Assembly (NCBI GenBank): GCA_013298845.1
Contig: JAAFJN010000018.1
Span: forward strand, 18,489 to 82,488
DNA length: 64,000 bases
Direction of reading: 5' to 3'
Origin: Chitinophagales bacterium
GTDB lineage: Bacteria; Bacteroidota; Bacteroidia; Chitinophagales; Saprospiraceae
Shown here: piece after piece, positions 27,588-35,918 of the stretch
Position numbering within the stretch: position 1 is the first letter of the stretch
How the letters are laid out: every line of letters starts with the position of its first letter
The notes under the pieces: generated by a model
What the model saw: the letters and a program-made list of their open reading frames with translations, nothing else
Database searches by the model: none
What the model was told of the DNA's origin: nothing
Translations under genes and position numbers: made by a program

Positions 27588-28142
27588 ATGAATAAAACAA
27601 TATTAATTTCATTGTTTATGCTTTTGATGAATCAGTTCATCAATGCGCAGGAATGTCCCGACAGTGTCCTCATTTCCGGTACCTATCAAGTTCCATATAC
27701 CGGCTCGCACGGCTGGATTCAGAGTAGTGGAGAGACCAAGATTCCCTTCGGCGCAAACGTAGTGTTAGATGCCAATCCGGACAATAATGGTTATATCCGG
27801 TTGAATGAAGGATTTCGGGCCGTGCCCGGGTCGGTATTTAAAGCAGTAGTGAATACCCCTTGCGCTTTAACGGGAACGGATCATCCGATTATAGCCAGCC
27901 AAATCCAGGTGTTTCCCAATCCAAACAATGGAAACTTCACGGTAAAATTGCCCAACGCAGCCGAGCAAGGCTTGCAAATCAGGATCATTGACTTAGCCGG
28001 AAGGCTTATGTTAGAACAATCCACCGAAATGGGTAGTACATTACAAACCATTGACGCTCAACACCTGCCGGAAGGTTTGTATTTTTTGCAAATGATGTCG
28101 GAGGGTAGGGTATTGGCTGTTGAGAAATTTGTGAAACAATAG
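27588..28142 (+). CDS. Small secreted protein with T9SS type A sorting domain
   Basis: 184 residues: signal peptide (1-21, ending NAQ), a short domain of about 75 residues (including IRLNEGFRAVPGSVFKA, the 3-coordinate-type linker common before T9SS tails) and a type A C-terminal domain (IQVFPNPNNGNFTVKL, IRIIDLAGRLM, LPEGLYFLQM, FVKQ end). It follows the fibre-like gene by 6 bp, so the two are one operon and probably exported to the surface together. Confidence 0.85.
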   Translation: MNKTILISLFMLLMNQFINAQECPDSVLISGTYQVPYTGSHGWIQSSGETKIPFGANVVLDANPDNNGYIRLNEGFRAVPGSVFKAVVNTPCALTGTDHPIIASQIQVFPNPNNGNFTVKLPNAAEQGLQIRIIDLAGRLMLEQSTEMGSTLQTIDAQHLPEGLYFLQMMSEGRVLAVEKFVKQ

Positions 28143-28182
28143 CAACCAGAATTGTACGTTACAAAAACAAAGTTAATCGCTC

Positions 28183-28210
28183 CAAGCCGCCCCTGTCAAG
28201 GGGTGGCTTG
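28183..28210 (+). terminator. Hairpin terminator after the T9SS gene pair
   Basis: CAAGCCGCCCCT (28183-28194) pairs with AGGGGTGGCTTG (28199-28210) in a 12-bp stem with one G-U pair and loop GTCA. GCGTGTTTTG follows. It lies 40 nt after the stop codon. The remainder of the gap to 28405 shows only a TATTTTTG box at 28378-28385, a likely -7 element for the next gene. Confidence 0.6.
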
Positions 28211-28404
28211 GCGTGTTTTGGAGTATAGGGAGGCAAGGTTGTGTAGTTATCATGTTTAAATATACTTATTAATGCTTTAGCAGGGGTTACAAACAAGAAC
28301 AGACACATCCTGACCAGTATCTCTGCCAAATATTAGCCAATTTAACCATTTTTCCCCAGAGAACCGGAAGAGCGCACTATTTTTGTTCCAAACAATAGAT
28401 TTTT

Positions 28405-29373
28405 ATGCGACACTCCTTCTTATTTACCATCGGGTTATTCCTTTTTCCCATTCTTTTATCGGCTCAACCCGTCAATTTTGCCCCCGTGGGGGCCATTTGG
28501 CGGTACAATATGTACATTCCCACGCTTGATCCATACGGCAGTAAACAATACCGTTACGTGGTCACCGGCGACACCCTGATTAACGGCTGGAACGCTCGCC
28601 GGTTGCAGGGTGAAGTATGGGGCGCAACCGGTTTCCAACCCGCAGCCTCGATGACCCGTTTTGTTGCTTCCGTTGACGACCGGGTGTACCATTGGGTGGA
28701 CACCAGTTTTGTCCTGCTCTACGACTTTGGGGCCAGTCCGGGTGATACTATTCATTCCCGGATTGGAGGTGGTAGTTTCCCGTTTGACAACCATTGCGCC
28801 AGCCCCCCACCCCTGGGTTTCACTTTGGATTTTAGTTACGTGGTAGATTCGGTGGCCATTCGTACGGTGGGCGGATTAGCACAACGCGTTTTATTCACCC
28901 ATCCGGCTAGTCTTGGTGAAATGTGGCATTTTCCTCAATACTCCCCAATCTGGACAGTAACGGAACGTATAGGTTCGGTGAGTGGCACTTGGTTTGGGGA
29001 ATTTCAGTTTTGTGTTACCAAGGGATACTGGCCCAGTTTAAGGTGTTATTCGGATGCCGACATGTTTATTGAAGGTGTTCTTACCGGTACAGCGTGCGAT
29101 TCGGTGGTATCAACAGCCGGCCCGGTGCCCGCACTTCGGGTGGATATTGGTCCCAATCCGTTTCAATCGGCCGTGCTCGTCACCATTCCCGACGATGCGC
29201 CCGTGCCCTTGTGGATGACTATTAGTGGCGTTTCGGGAGTAATTACCGACCGTATTCCCTTGTCCCGTGGCCCGCAACGCATTGAGTTGCCCGCCCGTGC
29301 CGCCGGGTTTTATTTTTGGCAAATTGAACACCATAACCATGTTGTGGCGCGGGGAAAATTGGTCAAAATGTGA
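28405..29373 (+). CDS. Secreted protein with T9SS type A sorting domain, unknown body
   Basis: 322 residues: signal peptide (1-20, ending LSAQ) and a unique body of about 215 residues (FAPVGAIWRYNMY, TGDTLINGWNARRLQG), a fold common in Saprospiraceae secreted proteins but without known function. The type A sorting domain is about 75 residues (VDIGPNPFQSAVLVTI, AAGFYFWQIEH, KLVKM end). It has its own -7 box and is followed closely by the DUF4846 gene. Confidence 0.8.
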   Translation: MRHSFLFTIGLFLFPILLSAQPVNFAPVGAIWRYNMYIPTLDPYGSKQYRYVVTGDTLINGWNARRLQGEVWGATGFQPAASMTRFVASVDDRVYHWVDTSFVLLYDFGASPGDTIHSRIGGGSFPFDNHCASPPPLGFTLDFSYVVDSVAIRTVGGLAQRVLFTHPASLGEMWHFPQYSPIWTVTERIGSVSGTWFGEFQFCVTKGYWPSLRCYSDADMFIEGVLTGTACDSVVSTAGPVPALRVDIGPNPFQSAVLVTIPDDAPVPLWMTISGVSGVITDRIPLSRGPQRIELPARAAGFYFWQIEHHNHVVARGKLVKM

Positions 29374-29411
29374 TAAATTCGTGTCCCATTACATTCATTA
29401 CCCTAAAAAAC

Positions 29412-30266
29412 ATGCTCAACCTCCATTTTTCATTGCTCGCCGCCCCTTTTGCCCTCGCCCTGCTTTTTTGCACCTCGCCCAATTCCAGCCCAGCGCCAAT
29501 AACAACGGAAATGGCGGCAGATACCACCACGCTTTTGCAAACCCGGTTCCCGGCCCCCGATGGTTTTACGCGAGTACCGGCAGTGGCGGGTTCGTACGGC
29601 CATTGGTTGCGGAATTTGCCCCTGAAACCGCCGGGCACCCCGGTAAAATTATTCGACGGGGCCTTAAAAAGCAACCAAAAAGCCCACGCGGCGGTGGTGG
29701 ATATGGACACCGGTAAACGCGATTTGCAACAATGCGCCGACGCAAGTATGCGCCTTTGGGCCGAATATTGCTACCACCAAAAAGCCTACAACAAGATTCA
29801 TTTTAACCTCACCAATGGCTTTCGCGTAGATTTTAGCAAATGGATCGAAGGCTACCGCGTGCAGGTAAAAGGCAACAAAACAACCTGGGTAAAATCACAA
29901 AAAAAGTCGGATTCATACGCCACCTTACGCGCTTACTTAGATTTTGTGTTCGCCTACGCCGGTTCACTTTCCTTGTCGAAAGAACTTCCGGAAGTGCCCC
30001 TCAACAACCTGCAACCCGGCGATATTGTTATTCAGGGTGGCAGTCCGGGCCACGTGGTCGTGGTGCTGGATCTCGTAAAACACCCCAAAACCGGTGAAAA
30101 ACGTTTCCTGCTCGGTCAAAGTTACATGCCCGCCCAGGATTTTCACGTGCTGGTGAATAAAAACAACCCGACCCTCAGTCCGTGGTACAAACTGGAGGAA
30201 ATGACGGAACTGCGCACCCCCGAATGGACGTTTAGCCCGGTGGTGGTGCGGCGGTTCGCCAATTAA
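29412..30266 (+). CDS. DUF4846 domain protein, secreted
   Basis: 284 residues from the ATG at 29412 (MLNLHFSLLAAPFALALLF). The upstream ATG at 29370 overlaps the preceding gene by 4 bp and would push the signal inward. The Cys after the signal (LLFC) lacks the small residue expected of a lipobox. The DUF4846 core is clear: GSYGHWLRNLPL, FDGALKSNQKAHAAVV, NGFRVDFSKW and GDIVIQGGSPGHVVVVLD. The last segment, with its conserved His, resembles NlpC/P60-like or other hydrolase loops, but the biochemical role of the family is unknown to me. Confidence 0.82.
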   Translation: MLNLHFSLLAAPFALALLFCTSPNSSPAPITTEMAADTTTLLQTRFPAPDGFTRVPAVAGSYGHWLRNLPLKPPGTPVKLFDGALKSNQKAHAAVVDMDTGKRDLQQCADASMRLWAEYCYHQKAYNKIHFNLTNGFRVDFSKWIEGYRVQVKGNKTTWVKSQKKSDSYATLRAYLDFVFAYAGSLSLSKELPEVPLNNLQPGDIVIQGGSPGHVVVVLDLVKHPKTGEKRFLLGQSYMPAQDFHVLVNKNNPTLSPWYKLEEMTELRTPEWTFSPVVVRRFAN

Positions 30267-30290
30267 AAAAATGCATTCATTGTATTGCAA

Positions 30291-30650
30291 TTATCCAACA
30301 AAGTGATCTTCAAGGTTGGGACCTTCGGGATCATAGGGATCCGGCCCGTATTCATTAGGTCCTTGATTGCCTTCGGAAAAAAGTAAAAACAAGTTGTAAA
30401 AAGGCACTAATAAATACCAGCCACTGTTTCCAGTATCGTGCATTCGGCGTGCACCAACTGCCAAGCCGGGAATCAAGGTTGCCAAACCAAAAATACCAGA
30501 AAAAATAGCAAATGATTCAGCCCCAAGAGTCAAAACTTCAAAAACCAATGAGATGACAAAGTTAACCAGTGTAAAAGTCCAATATTCGGCCCGAGTAGCA
30601 CGACCAGAAAAATCGGCGTATTTCTTCCATGGTTGTAGATAGTTTTCCAT
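30291..30650 (-). CDS. DUF805 family inner-membrane protein
   Basis: 119 residues starting with YLQPWKKYADFSGRATRAEYW, the standard opening of DUF805 (YhaH/YhaI) proteins. Three to four hydrophobic helices follow, then the conserved GARRMHDTGNSGWY segment before the last helix. The acidic, proline-rich tail is typical. The function is not known. It stands alone between DUF4846 (convergent) and glpD (same strand, 105 bp away). Confidence 0.9.
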   Translation of the reverse strand: MENYLQPWKKYADFSGRATRAEYWTFTLVNFVISLVFEVLTLGAESFAIFSGIFGLATLIPGLAVGARRMHDTGNSGWYLLVPFYNLFLLFSEGNQGPNEYGPDPYDPEGPNLEDHFVG

Positions 30651-30755
30651 TAGAAAATTAGTTTTAGTTAGTTGATAAAATGTTTTGCACGGTAAAGGTA
30701 GACACTTTTTTATATTCTTTACCGCAATAGGTGTTTTTTTTATTAGAATTACTAT

Positions 30756-32390
30756 TTAGAGACGTGATGCAGCCTTGGCAAACCCCGCCACCAATTCCCG
30801 GTAAGCCGCAATGTGTGCCTGCGTGGCTTTGCCATCCCAGCCCAATTCTTGTCCCAACCAATTTCCGGCCATTTCGGCGGCGGCCTGCGTGGCCTGCCAA
30901 TCCATAATTTCCAAGCGAATGCGGCGCGCAAAAAAATCGCGCAGGGTGCAGCACATTTCGTGGCGGGCAGTGTACACCACTTCGGCCCCGATAAAGGGAT
31001 AATTGGGGGCCAATCGCGCCGCCGTTTCGGCGTTTTCGCGGATAATGGCCACCAGATCGGGCCATTTGGTGCCGTAATTCAACAACAAATGGCGGCAAAT
31101 ATCTTCGGCGAGGCCCGTTTCCTGCTGGATATTTTTCCAGTCATCGGGGTGAAAACCCTGTCCGCCCACCAGCACGTACGATTCGGTGGCGCAGGTGTTG
31201 GAATTACCCAGGGCGGCGCAAATTTCGTCCACGGCATCTTTGGCCATGAGGCGGTAAGTGGTCCATTTGCCGCCCAATAAACTGTACAAATTTGACGCCG
31301 GATCGTGTTCTACCTCGTGGTCGCGCACCAGTCCTTTGGTCGAACGGCCCACGGCGGTAATCAGCGGGCGCAAGCCGCCAAAACCGGCGGTTACCTGATC
31401 GGGCGTTACTTTTTGGCGAACGTACGGCGCGAGGGTTTCGAGCAGATAATCCACTTCGCGGCCTTCGAGCACGGGTTCGGCATCGCCCCCATTATAATCT
31501 TCGTCGGTGGTACCCAGCAGCAATTTGTCAAAAAAAGGAATGGCAAATACCACGCGGCCGTCGGGGGTTTTGGGAATGAGCAGCGCCTCTTTGCCGCCCA
31601 AAATATCGAGGGGCAGCACGGCATGTACCCCCTTGGAGGGTCGGATGCGGGCGGGTATTTGCGGGTTGGCCGCGAGGCGGATATGATCGGCGTAAGGACC
31701 GGTGCAGTTGAGGAACACCTTGGCGCGAATGTGGTGTTGGTCGCCGGTGAGTTGGTCGGTGACCAATGCCGTTTGGAGGTGTCCGTTGGTGCTTTTTTCA
31801 AAACCCGTTACGGCAAGATGGTTAAGCGTGACCACGCCTTCTTCGCGGGCGCTGAGCGCGAGCGCGAGGGCGTAGCGGGCATCGTCCAATTGCCCGTCGT
31901 AGTAGAGTACGGCGCTGTGCAATTGGGGATTGAGGCCCGGAATGCGTTGTAACACCGTTTTTTTATTCAACCATTCGCTTTTGGGCAAGGTGTCTTTGGC
32001 CGAAGCAAACCAGGCGTAAATTTTTAGGCCAATGGTAAAATACAAACCTTCGATCCAGGAAAAAACCGGCGTTACCAGCGCCAATGGCCGCGAGAGGTGG
32101 GGCGCATTGGCCAATACCGCGTGGCGTTCTTCCAGGCCGTGGCGGACCTGTTTGAGTTGGGCGAAATCAAAATTTTTAAACGCCTGTTCGAGGTAGCGCA
32201 CCCCGCCGTGGATGAGTTTGGTGCTACGCGACGAGGTACCGGCCGAAAAATCGGAACTGTCTACCAGCACCACTTTGAGGCCCCGCAAGGCAGCGTCGAG
32301 GGCACAACCCGCCCCGGAAGCCCCGGCGCCGATGATACAAAGGTCAAACTCTTCGCGGTGGAGTTGATCAATAAGTTCTGCTCGGTTCAT
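30756..32390 (-). CDS. glpD: FAD-dependent glycerol-3-phosphate dehydrogenase
   Basis: 544 residues. It oxidises glycerol-3-phosphate to dihydroxyacetone phosphate at the membrane and passes electrons to quinone. The FAD-binding GxGxxG is at residues 20-25 (IIGAGASGAGCALDAA). The family signature GTSSRSTKLIHGGVRYLE follows, and the DAO and C-terminal domains are complete. No glpF or glpK lies nearby. It is probably monocistronic; the 58 bp upstream show no clear promoter box. Confidence 0.95.
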   Translation of the reverse strand: MNRAELIDQLHREEFDLCIIGAGASGAGCALDAALRGLKVVLVDSSDFSAGTSSRSTKLIHGGVRYLEQAFKNFDFAQLKQVRHGLEERHAVLANAPHLSRPLALVTPVFSWIEGLYFTIGLKIYAWFASAKDTLPKSEWLNKKTVLQRIPGLNPQLHSAVLYYDGQLDDARYALALALSAREEGVVTLNHLAVTGFEKSTNGHLQTALVTDQLTGDQHHIRAKVFLNCTGPYADHIRLAANPQIPARIRPSKGVHAVLPLDILGGKEALLIPKTPDGRVVFAIPFFDKLLLGTTDEDYNGGDAEPVLEGREVDYLLETLAPYVRQKVTPDQVTAGFGGLRPLITAVGRSTKGLVRDHEVEHDPASNLYSLLGGKWTTYRLMAKDAVDEICAALGNSNTCATESYVLVGGQGFHPDDWKNIQQETGLAEDICRHLLLNYGTKWPDLVAIIRENAETAARLAPNYPFIGAEVVYTARHEMCCTLRDFFARRIRLEIMDWQATQAAAEMAGNWLGQELGWDGKATQAHIAAYRELVAGFAKAASRL

Positions 32391-32448
32391 AGATGTTTAA
32401 AATTTTGGCTGCTGTTAATCTACCCCAACGACACACCCCGGCGCGACA

Positions 32449-33504
32449 CTATAATTCCTCTTCGTCGAAATACACCTTGTAGTATTTTTTTCCTTTATCG
32501 TCGTCGAAGCCCCGTTCAATCAGGTCGCGGCGACCGTGGACGTAAATATGGAAGTTTTTATCGAGTTTAATCACACTTTTAAGCACTTTAAACTCTTTTT
32601 TTACGGCCTGGCCGCTAATATCGAATTTTTCTTCCAAAGGCACGGCGTACGCTTTGGAATAGGTATCGCGAAACTCTTTGAGGGCCTCCTGCTGTTCCGG
32701 TTCATCGGGGAACAGGGTTTGGGCGTAATCTTCGAGTTCGAAGGATTCATTTTCTTTAAAATACAAACCGGAGCGGTAGAGCAGGTCTAATTGATCGGCG
32801 CGGTCCAAACTAAATTGGCTGGGCAATTTGTCGTTAATAAACTCCCCCGACATACTGATGTGGTGGCGGGTGTTGAAGTAATTATCTTCGATGGGGCGCA
32901 CGCGCAGGTATTCATCTTTCCAAAACGAGCGCTCATCTTTTTTAGAAACGGTATCAATGGCGCACACCCGGTAACCTTCGGCTTCGTCGAGGTTAAAAAT
33001 AAGGGCGGCTACTTCGAGTTTTTGGGTCGAAATACCTTCAATAACGCTAATGGCAAAAGCATCACCGGCGCGTTCCACTTTGAGGTAGGGTTCTTTGGTT
33101 TGTACTTTTACCAAAGCAAGCGCCTGCACGGGTTCGCCTTGCAGCAAAATATCGTCGAAATAAGCGGCAAAAAACTCCCCGCCGCGAATTTTGGGCAACT
33201 CGGCGTGTTCGTACAACCGTTGGGCGAGTTGAATCATTTCGGTGGGCAATTGTTCGGGATCGGTAAAAATCGTCATACACGATTGATAAACCGGGTGGTT
33301 GCTCACGTCTTCCTCGTGGTGGAAATAAAAAAACTCTTCGGTTTTTTCGAATGGTTTGAGAAAAGTGGTGAGAATAAGTTCCTCGGCTACCTGATGGAGC
33401 GAGGTAAGGGTTTGTTGGGGAATACTCACCCCTTCGTACCGGTTTTTGTTGCCCACCCAGGCCGTTGCCAGCCTTTTCAATTGAGCAGATGAAATATCAA
33501 GCAT
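32449..33504 (-). CDS. Nucleoid-associated protein (NA37/YejK type)
   Basis: 351 residues from the ATG at 33504 (MLDISSAQLKRLATAWVGNK). The longer frame to 33582 runs through the promoter. The N-terminal segment and the later LVKVQTKEPYLKVERAG and FDISGQAVKKEFK stretches match the nucleoid-associated protein family related to E. coli YejK, proteins that bind DNA on the nucleoid; their exact task is unclear. A TACTTTTG box on the minus strand (33533-33526) lies 22 nt upstream. Confidence 0.8.
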   Translation of the reverse strand: MLDISSAQLKRLATAWVGNKNRYEGVSIPQQTLTSLHQVAEELILTTFLKPFEKTEEFFYFHHEEDVSNHPVYQSCMTIFTDPEQLPTEMIQLAQRLYEHAELPKIRGGEFFAAYFDDILLQGEPVQALALVKVQTKEPYLKVERAGDAFAISVIEGISTQKLEVAALIFNLDEAEGYRVCAIDTVSKKDERSFWKDEYLRVRPIEDNYFNTRHHISMSGEFINDKLPSQFSLDRADQLDLLYRSGLYFKENESFELEDYAQTLFPDEPEQQEALKEFRDTYSKAYAVPLEEKFDISGQAVKKEFKVLKSVIKLDKNFHIYVHGRRDLIERGFDDDKGKKYYKVYFDEEEL

Positions 33505-33582
33505 AATTTCTGAATTTTGCAGCGGCAAAAGTAATCCGAAAGGAGGTGTTTTTGAAATTAAAAGATCGAAACTTATCCACAA

Positions 33583-34704
33583 TTGAGAATAGCAGTTAAT
33601 ACCCGATTTTTATTACCGGGCCGCCTCGAGGGGCTGGGCTGGTACACCCACGAAATGTTGTGGCGTTTGGTGCAGCGACATCCCGAACACGAATATTTAT
33701 TTTTGTTCGACCGGCCTTTCGACCCCGCTTTTGTGTATTCGGAGCGCGTTACGCCCAAAGTGGTGTTTCCGCCCGCCCGGCATCCGCTGCTGTTTTATCT
33801 GTGGTTCGAACACGCCGTTCCGCGCGTACTGCGCCAATGGAAACCCGACGTGTTTTTTTCGCCCGATAATTTTTTGAGCCTTTCTTCGCCCGTTCCCACG
33901 TTGCTCACCATCCACGACGTGATTCCGCTGCAAATGCCGGAGCAAATTAAATGGGTGCACCGCCAATATTACAACCGGTATTTGCGGCGGTTTATCGCCC
34001 GCGCCGACCATATTTTAACCATTTCGGACTACGTAAAACGCAGCATTACGGAAGAATGCGGCACTTCGGCGGACAAAATCACCGTGGCCTGGAACGGCTG
34101 CCGCACGCAGTTTGTGCCCGTTGCGGAACCCGAACAAGCGGCCGTTCGGCGGGCGTTTAGCGACGGAAAACCGTACTTTTTTTACACCGGGGCCATTCAT
34201 CCCCGCAAAAACATTCCGCGTTTGATTCGGGCTTACACCCGCTTCCGCGCCCGCACGGGAGCCGAGGTGTTGCTCCTGCTGGGCGGTCGGTTTATGGGCC
34301 ACGATACCGCCGTGACGGAAGCCTTGGACGCATCGCCCTACAAAAATGACGTGCGGATTTTGGGTTACGTCAAAGACACCGACCTGGCCCGGCTCATGGG
34401 TTCGGCGCTGGCGTTGGTGTACCCGTCGCTGAGCGAAGGGTTTGGCCTCCCGGTACTGGAAGCCATGTCGGCCGATGTGCCCGTACTCACGTCTAACACC
34501 ACGGCCCTGCCCGAAGTAGCGGGCGACGCCGCCATTTTGGTCAACCCACTCGACGAGGCGGCCATTGCCCACGGGCTGGAGCAATTGCTCGACGCGGCCT
34601 TCCGGCAAACATTGGTGGAAAAAGGCCGGGCGCAGCGGACGTTGTTCAGTTGGGATACGGCGGCGGAGCAGTTGCATGGGTGTTTGGCGGGGTTGGGGGG
34701 GTAG
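33583..34704 (+). CDS. GT4-family glycosyltransferase, TTG start
   Basis: 373 residues with the GT-B fold of family 4: N-terminal MRIAVNTRFLLPGRLEGLGWY, a C-terminal donor-binding domain with FFYTGAIHPRKN (retaining GT motif), and the EX7E signature as SEGFGLPVLEAM. It probably transfers a sugar from a nucleotide donor to a polysaccharide or lipid. The frame is closed 24 bp upstream by TAA and the only start giving the full fold is TTG at 33583, an uncommon start with no strong ribosome-binding site. It stands alone, not in a capsule cluster. Confidence 0.9.
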   Translation: MRIAVNTRFLLPGRLEGLGWYTHEMLWRLVQRHPEHEYLFLFDRPFDPAFVYSERVTPKVVFPPARHPLLFYLWFEHAVPRVLRQWKPDVFFSPDNFLSLSSPVPTLLTIHDVIPLQMPEQIKWVHRQYYNRYLRRFIARADHILTISDYVKRSITEECGTSADKITVAWNGCRTQFVPVAEPEQAAVRRAFSDGKPYFFYTGAIHPRKNIPRLIRAYTRFRARTGAEVLLLLGGRFMGHDTAVTEALDASPYKNDVRILGYVKDTDLARLMGSALALVYPSLSEGFGLPVLEAMSADVPVLTSNTTALPEVAGDAAILVNPLDEAAIAHGLEQLLDAAFRQTLVEKGRAQRTLFSWDTAAEQLHGCLAGLGG

Positions 34705-34811
34705 GATTTTTTTGGGTTGTTCAAACAAAAAACTTCTGCTATCTGCTATCGTACATCATCAATCATATATCAAAAAACACACTGGCGCAACCCACAAAAT
34801 AACCGTTTTGG

Positions 34812-34904
34812 TTTAAAAAGAAACCAACGCCAGATGCACCTTATGACGAAGTCCCCGCTCAAACGTCCAAAAACGTTTTGGTTTCTTGGGATGAAGAGGT
34901 GTAA
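34812..34904 (+). pseudogene. Possible 3' remnant of a lost gene inside repeat A
   Basis: In this frame copy A reads FKKKPTPDAPYDEVP then AQTSKNVLVSWDEEV and a TAA stop at 34902-34904. The composition looks like the end of a real protein, but there is no start and an upstream stop lies at 34800-34802. In copy B an extra C changes the tail. It may be the tail of a lost gene carried in both repeats. Thirty codons are too few to be sure. Confidence 0.25.
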
Positions 34905-34951
34905 AATTGACCATTGGGCTTGGAAAAATAAATAATCACTGGCCTGCCCAG

Positions 34952-34982
34952 TTGTTAGATTTGTCTAATTACCTTACCTTTG
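34952..34982 (+). promoter_or_regulatory. Promoter of the toxin-antitoxin pair (in repeat A)
   Basis: TTG at 34952-34954, a 20-nt spacer and TACCTTTG at 34975-34982 form a full Bacteroidota promoter. The antitoxin ATG is 42 nt downstream of the -7 box. Confidence 0.65.
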
Positions 34983-35024
34983 TTTACGTTTTTGTTTTAT
35001 CTACACGAAATAAAATGATCAAAT

Positions 35025-35246
35025 ATGGTTTTTGAAGCACCACCTCCACCGCTTTCCAACATTCAAATGGAATTATTAAAACTCTATTCCGTTGGTGTCT
35101 CCGATGATATTTTGCTTGAACTCAAAAAGGTAATGTCCAAATTTCTCATGCAGAAACTGCGTGAAGAAGCCGATATGGTATGGCTCGAAAAAGGCTATAC
35201 GGAAAAGGACATTGCGGCGTGGTTAGGTAAAAATGAAGTTCCGTGA
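35025..35246 (+). CDS. Putative antitoxin of a PIN toxin
   Basis: 73 residues, mostly helical after a proline-rich start (MVFEAPPPPLSNIQMELLKLY). The C-terminal half (MQKLREEADMVWLEKGYTEKDIAAWLGKNE) resembles small partner proteins encoded before TIGR00305-type PIN toxins in Bacteroidota. It has no recognisable DNA-binding motif. Its stop overlaps the toxin start by one base (TGATG). The role is inferred from size, order and coupling. Confidence 0.7.
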   Translation: MVFEAPPPPLSNIQMELLKLYSVGVSDDILLELKKVMSKFLMQKLREEADMVWLEKGYTEKDIAAWLGKNEVP

Positions 35247-35659
35247 TGCTGAAAATAGTCTTGGACACAAACGTTATTCTTAGTTCGGTTTCCACAAAGT
35301 CTCCCTATCGGATAGTTTTTGACAAATTGAATGATTTTGCGTACGAACTTGCCGTTTCAACCGAAATCTTATTAGAATATGAAGAAAAATTAAGTGAAAT
35401 ATTCAGTCCCCGCGTTGCCCAGTTAAATCTAGAGATGATGATGATAAACCCAAATATCATTCGTATCTCTCCATCCTTTCAAACTCGACTGATTTACCCG
35501 GACGTAGATGACAACAAATTTGTTGATTGTGCATTTGCAGCCAACGCTCATTACATTGTAACGAATGACAGAGACTATAATATCCTAAAACAAACAGGTT
35601 TTCCAAAAATAAATTTATTGAACATAGAAGAGTTTACTGAAGTTTTGAAAAACTTGTAG
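35246..35659 (+). CDS. PIN-domain toxin (putative ribonuclease)
   Basis: 137 residues from the ATG at 35246; a GTG one codon earlier is possible, but the ATG is coupled to the antitoxin stop. The acidic Mg2+-binding residues of PIN nucleases are in place: D7 (IVLDTNV), E44 (ILLEYEE), D94 (NKFVDCAFAA) and D108 (IVTNDRDY). It fits the 'putative toxin-antitoxin system toxin component, PIN family' group, related to VapC, which cut RNA. The target is unknown. Confidence 0.88.
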   Translation: MLKIVLDTNVILSSVSTKSPYRIVFDKLNDFAYELAVSTEILLEYEEKLSEIFSPRVAQLNLEMMMINPNIIRISPSFQTRLIYPDVDDNKFVDCAFAANAHYIVTNDRDYNILKQTGFPKINLLNIEEFTEVLKNL

Positions 35660-35710
35660 TCATCGGCGGCGTATTGTGAAACTGCAATATGTACAGACAG
35701 ATGATGCGCT

Positions 35711-35893
35711 TTTAAAAAGAAACCAACGCCAGATGCACCTTATGACGAAGTCCCCCGCTCAAACGTCCAAAAACGTTTTGGTTTCTTGGGGTGAAGAGGT
35801 GTAAAATTGACCATTGGGCTTGGAAAAATAAATGACTACCAACCAGCCAAGTTGTTAGATTTGTCTAAATACCGTATGTTTGTTTGCATTTTT
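35711..35893. repeat. Long direct repeat, copy B (about 180 bp)
   Basis: Second copy of 34812-34993, with one extra C near 35755. It sits downstream of the toxin gene, and its promoter end faces the next gene (ATG 35919). The spacing from -7 box to ATG is similar in both copies (36-42 nt). Confidence 0.9.
35852..35882 (+). promoter_or_regulatory. Promoter of the secreted hypothetical gene (in repeat B)
   Basis: TTG at 35852-35854, 20 nt and TATGTTTG at 35875-35882: the same promoter as in repeat A with two changes in the -7 box variable positions. The next ATG is at 35919. Confidence 0.6.
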
Positions 35894-35918
35894 AAAATAT
35901 GTAAAAAAACAAAAGCAC

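Larger units (their letters stand above)
34812..34993. repeat. Long direct repeat, copy A (about 180 bp)
   Basis: Matches 35711-35893 with one single-base indel and a few substitutions up to 34932, then a short divergent stretch, then conserved promoter sequence. It contains a 10-bp inverted repeat (34818-34827 with 34878-34887), the small palindrome CCAAAAACGTTTTGG and the full promoter at 34952-34982. Together with copy B it brackets the antitoxin/PIN-toxin pair. The sequence from 34705 to 34811 upstream holds nothing I can identify. Confidence 0.9.
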
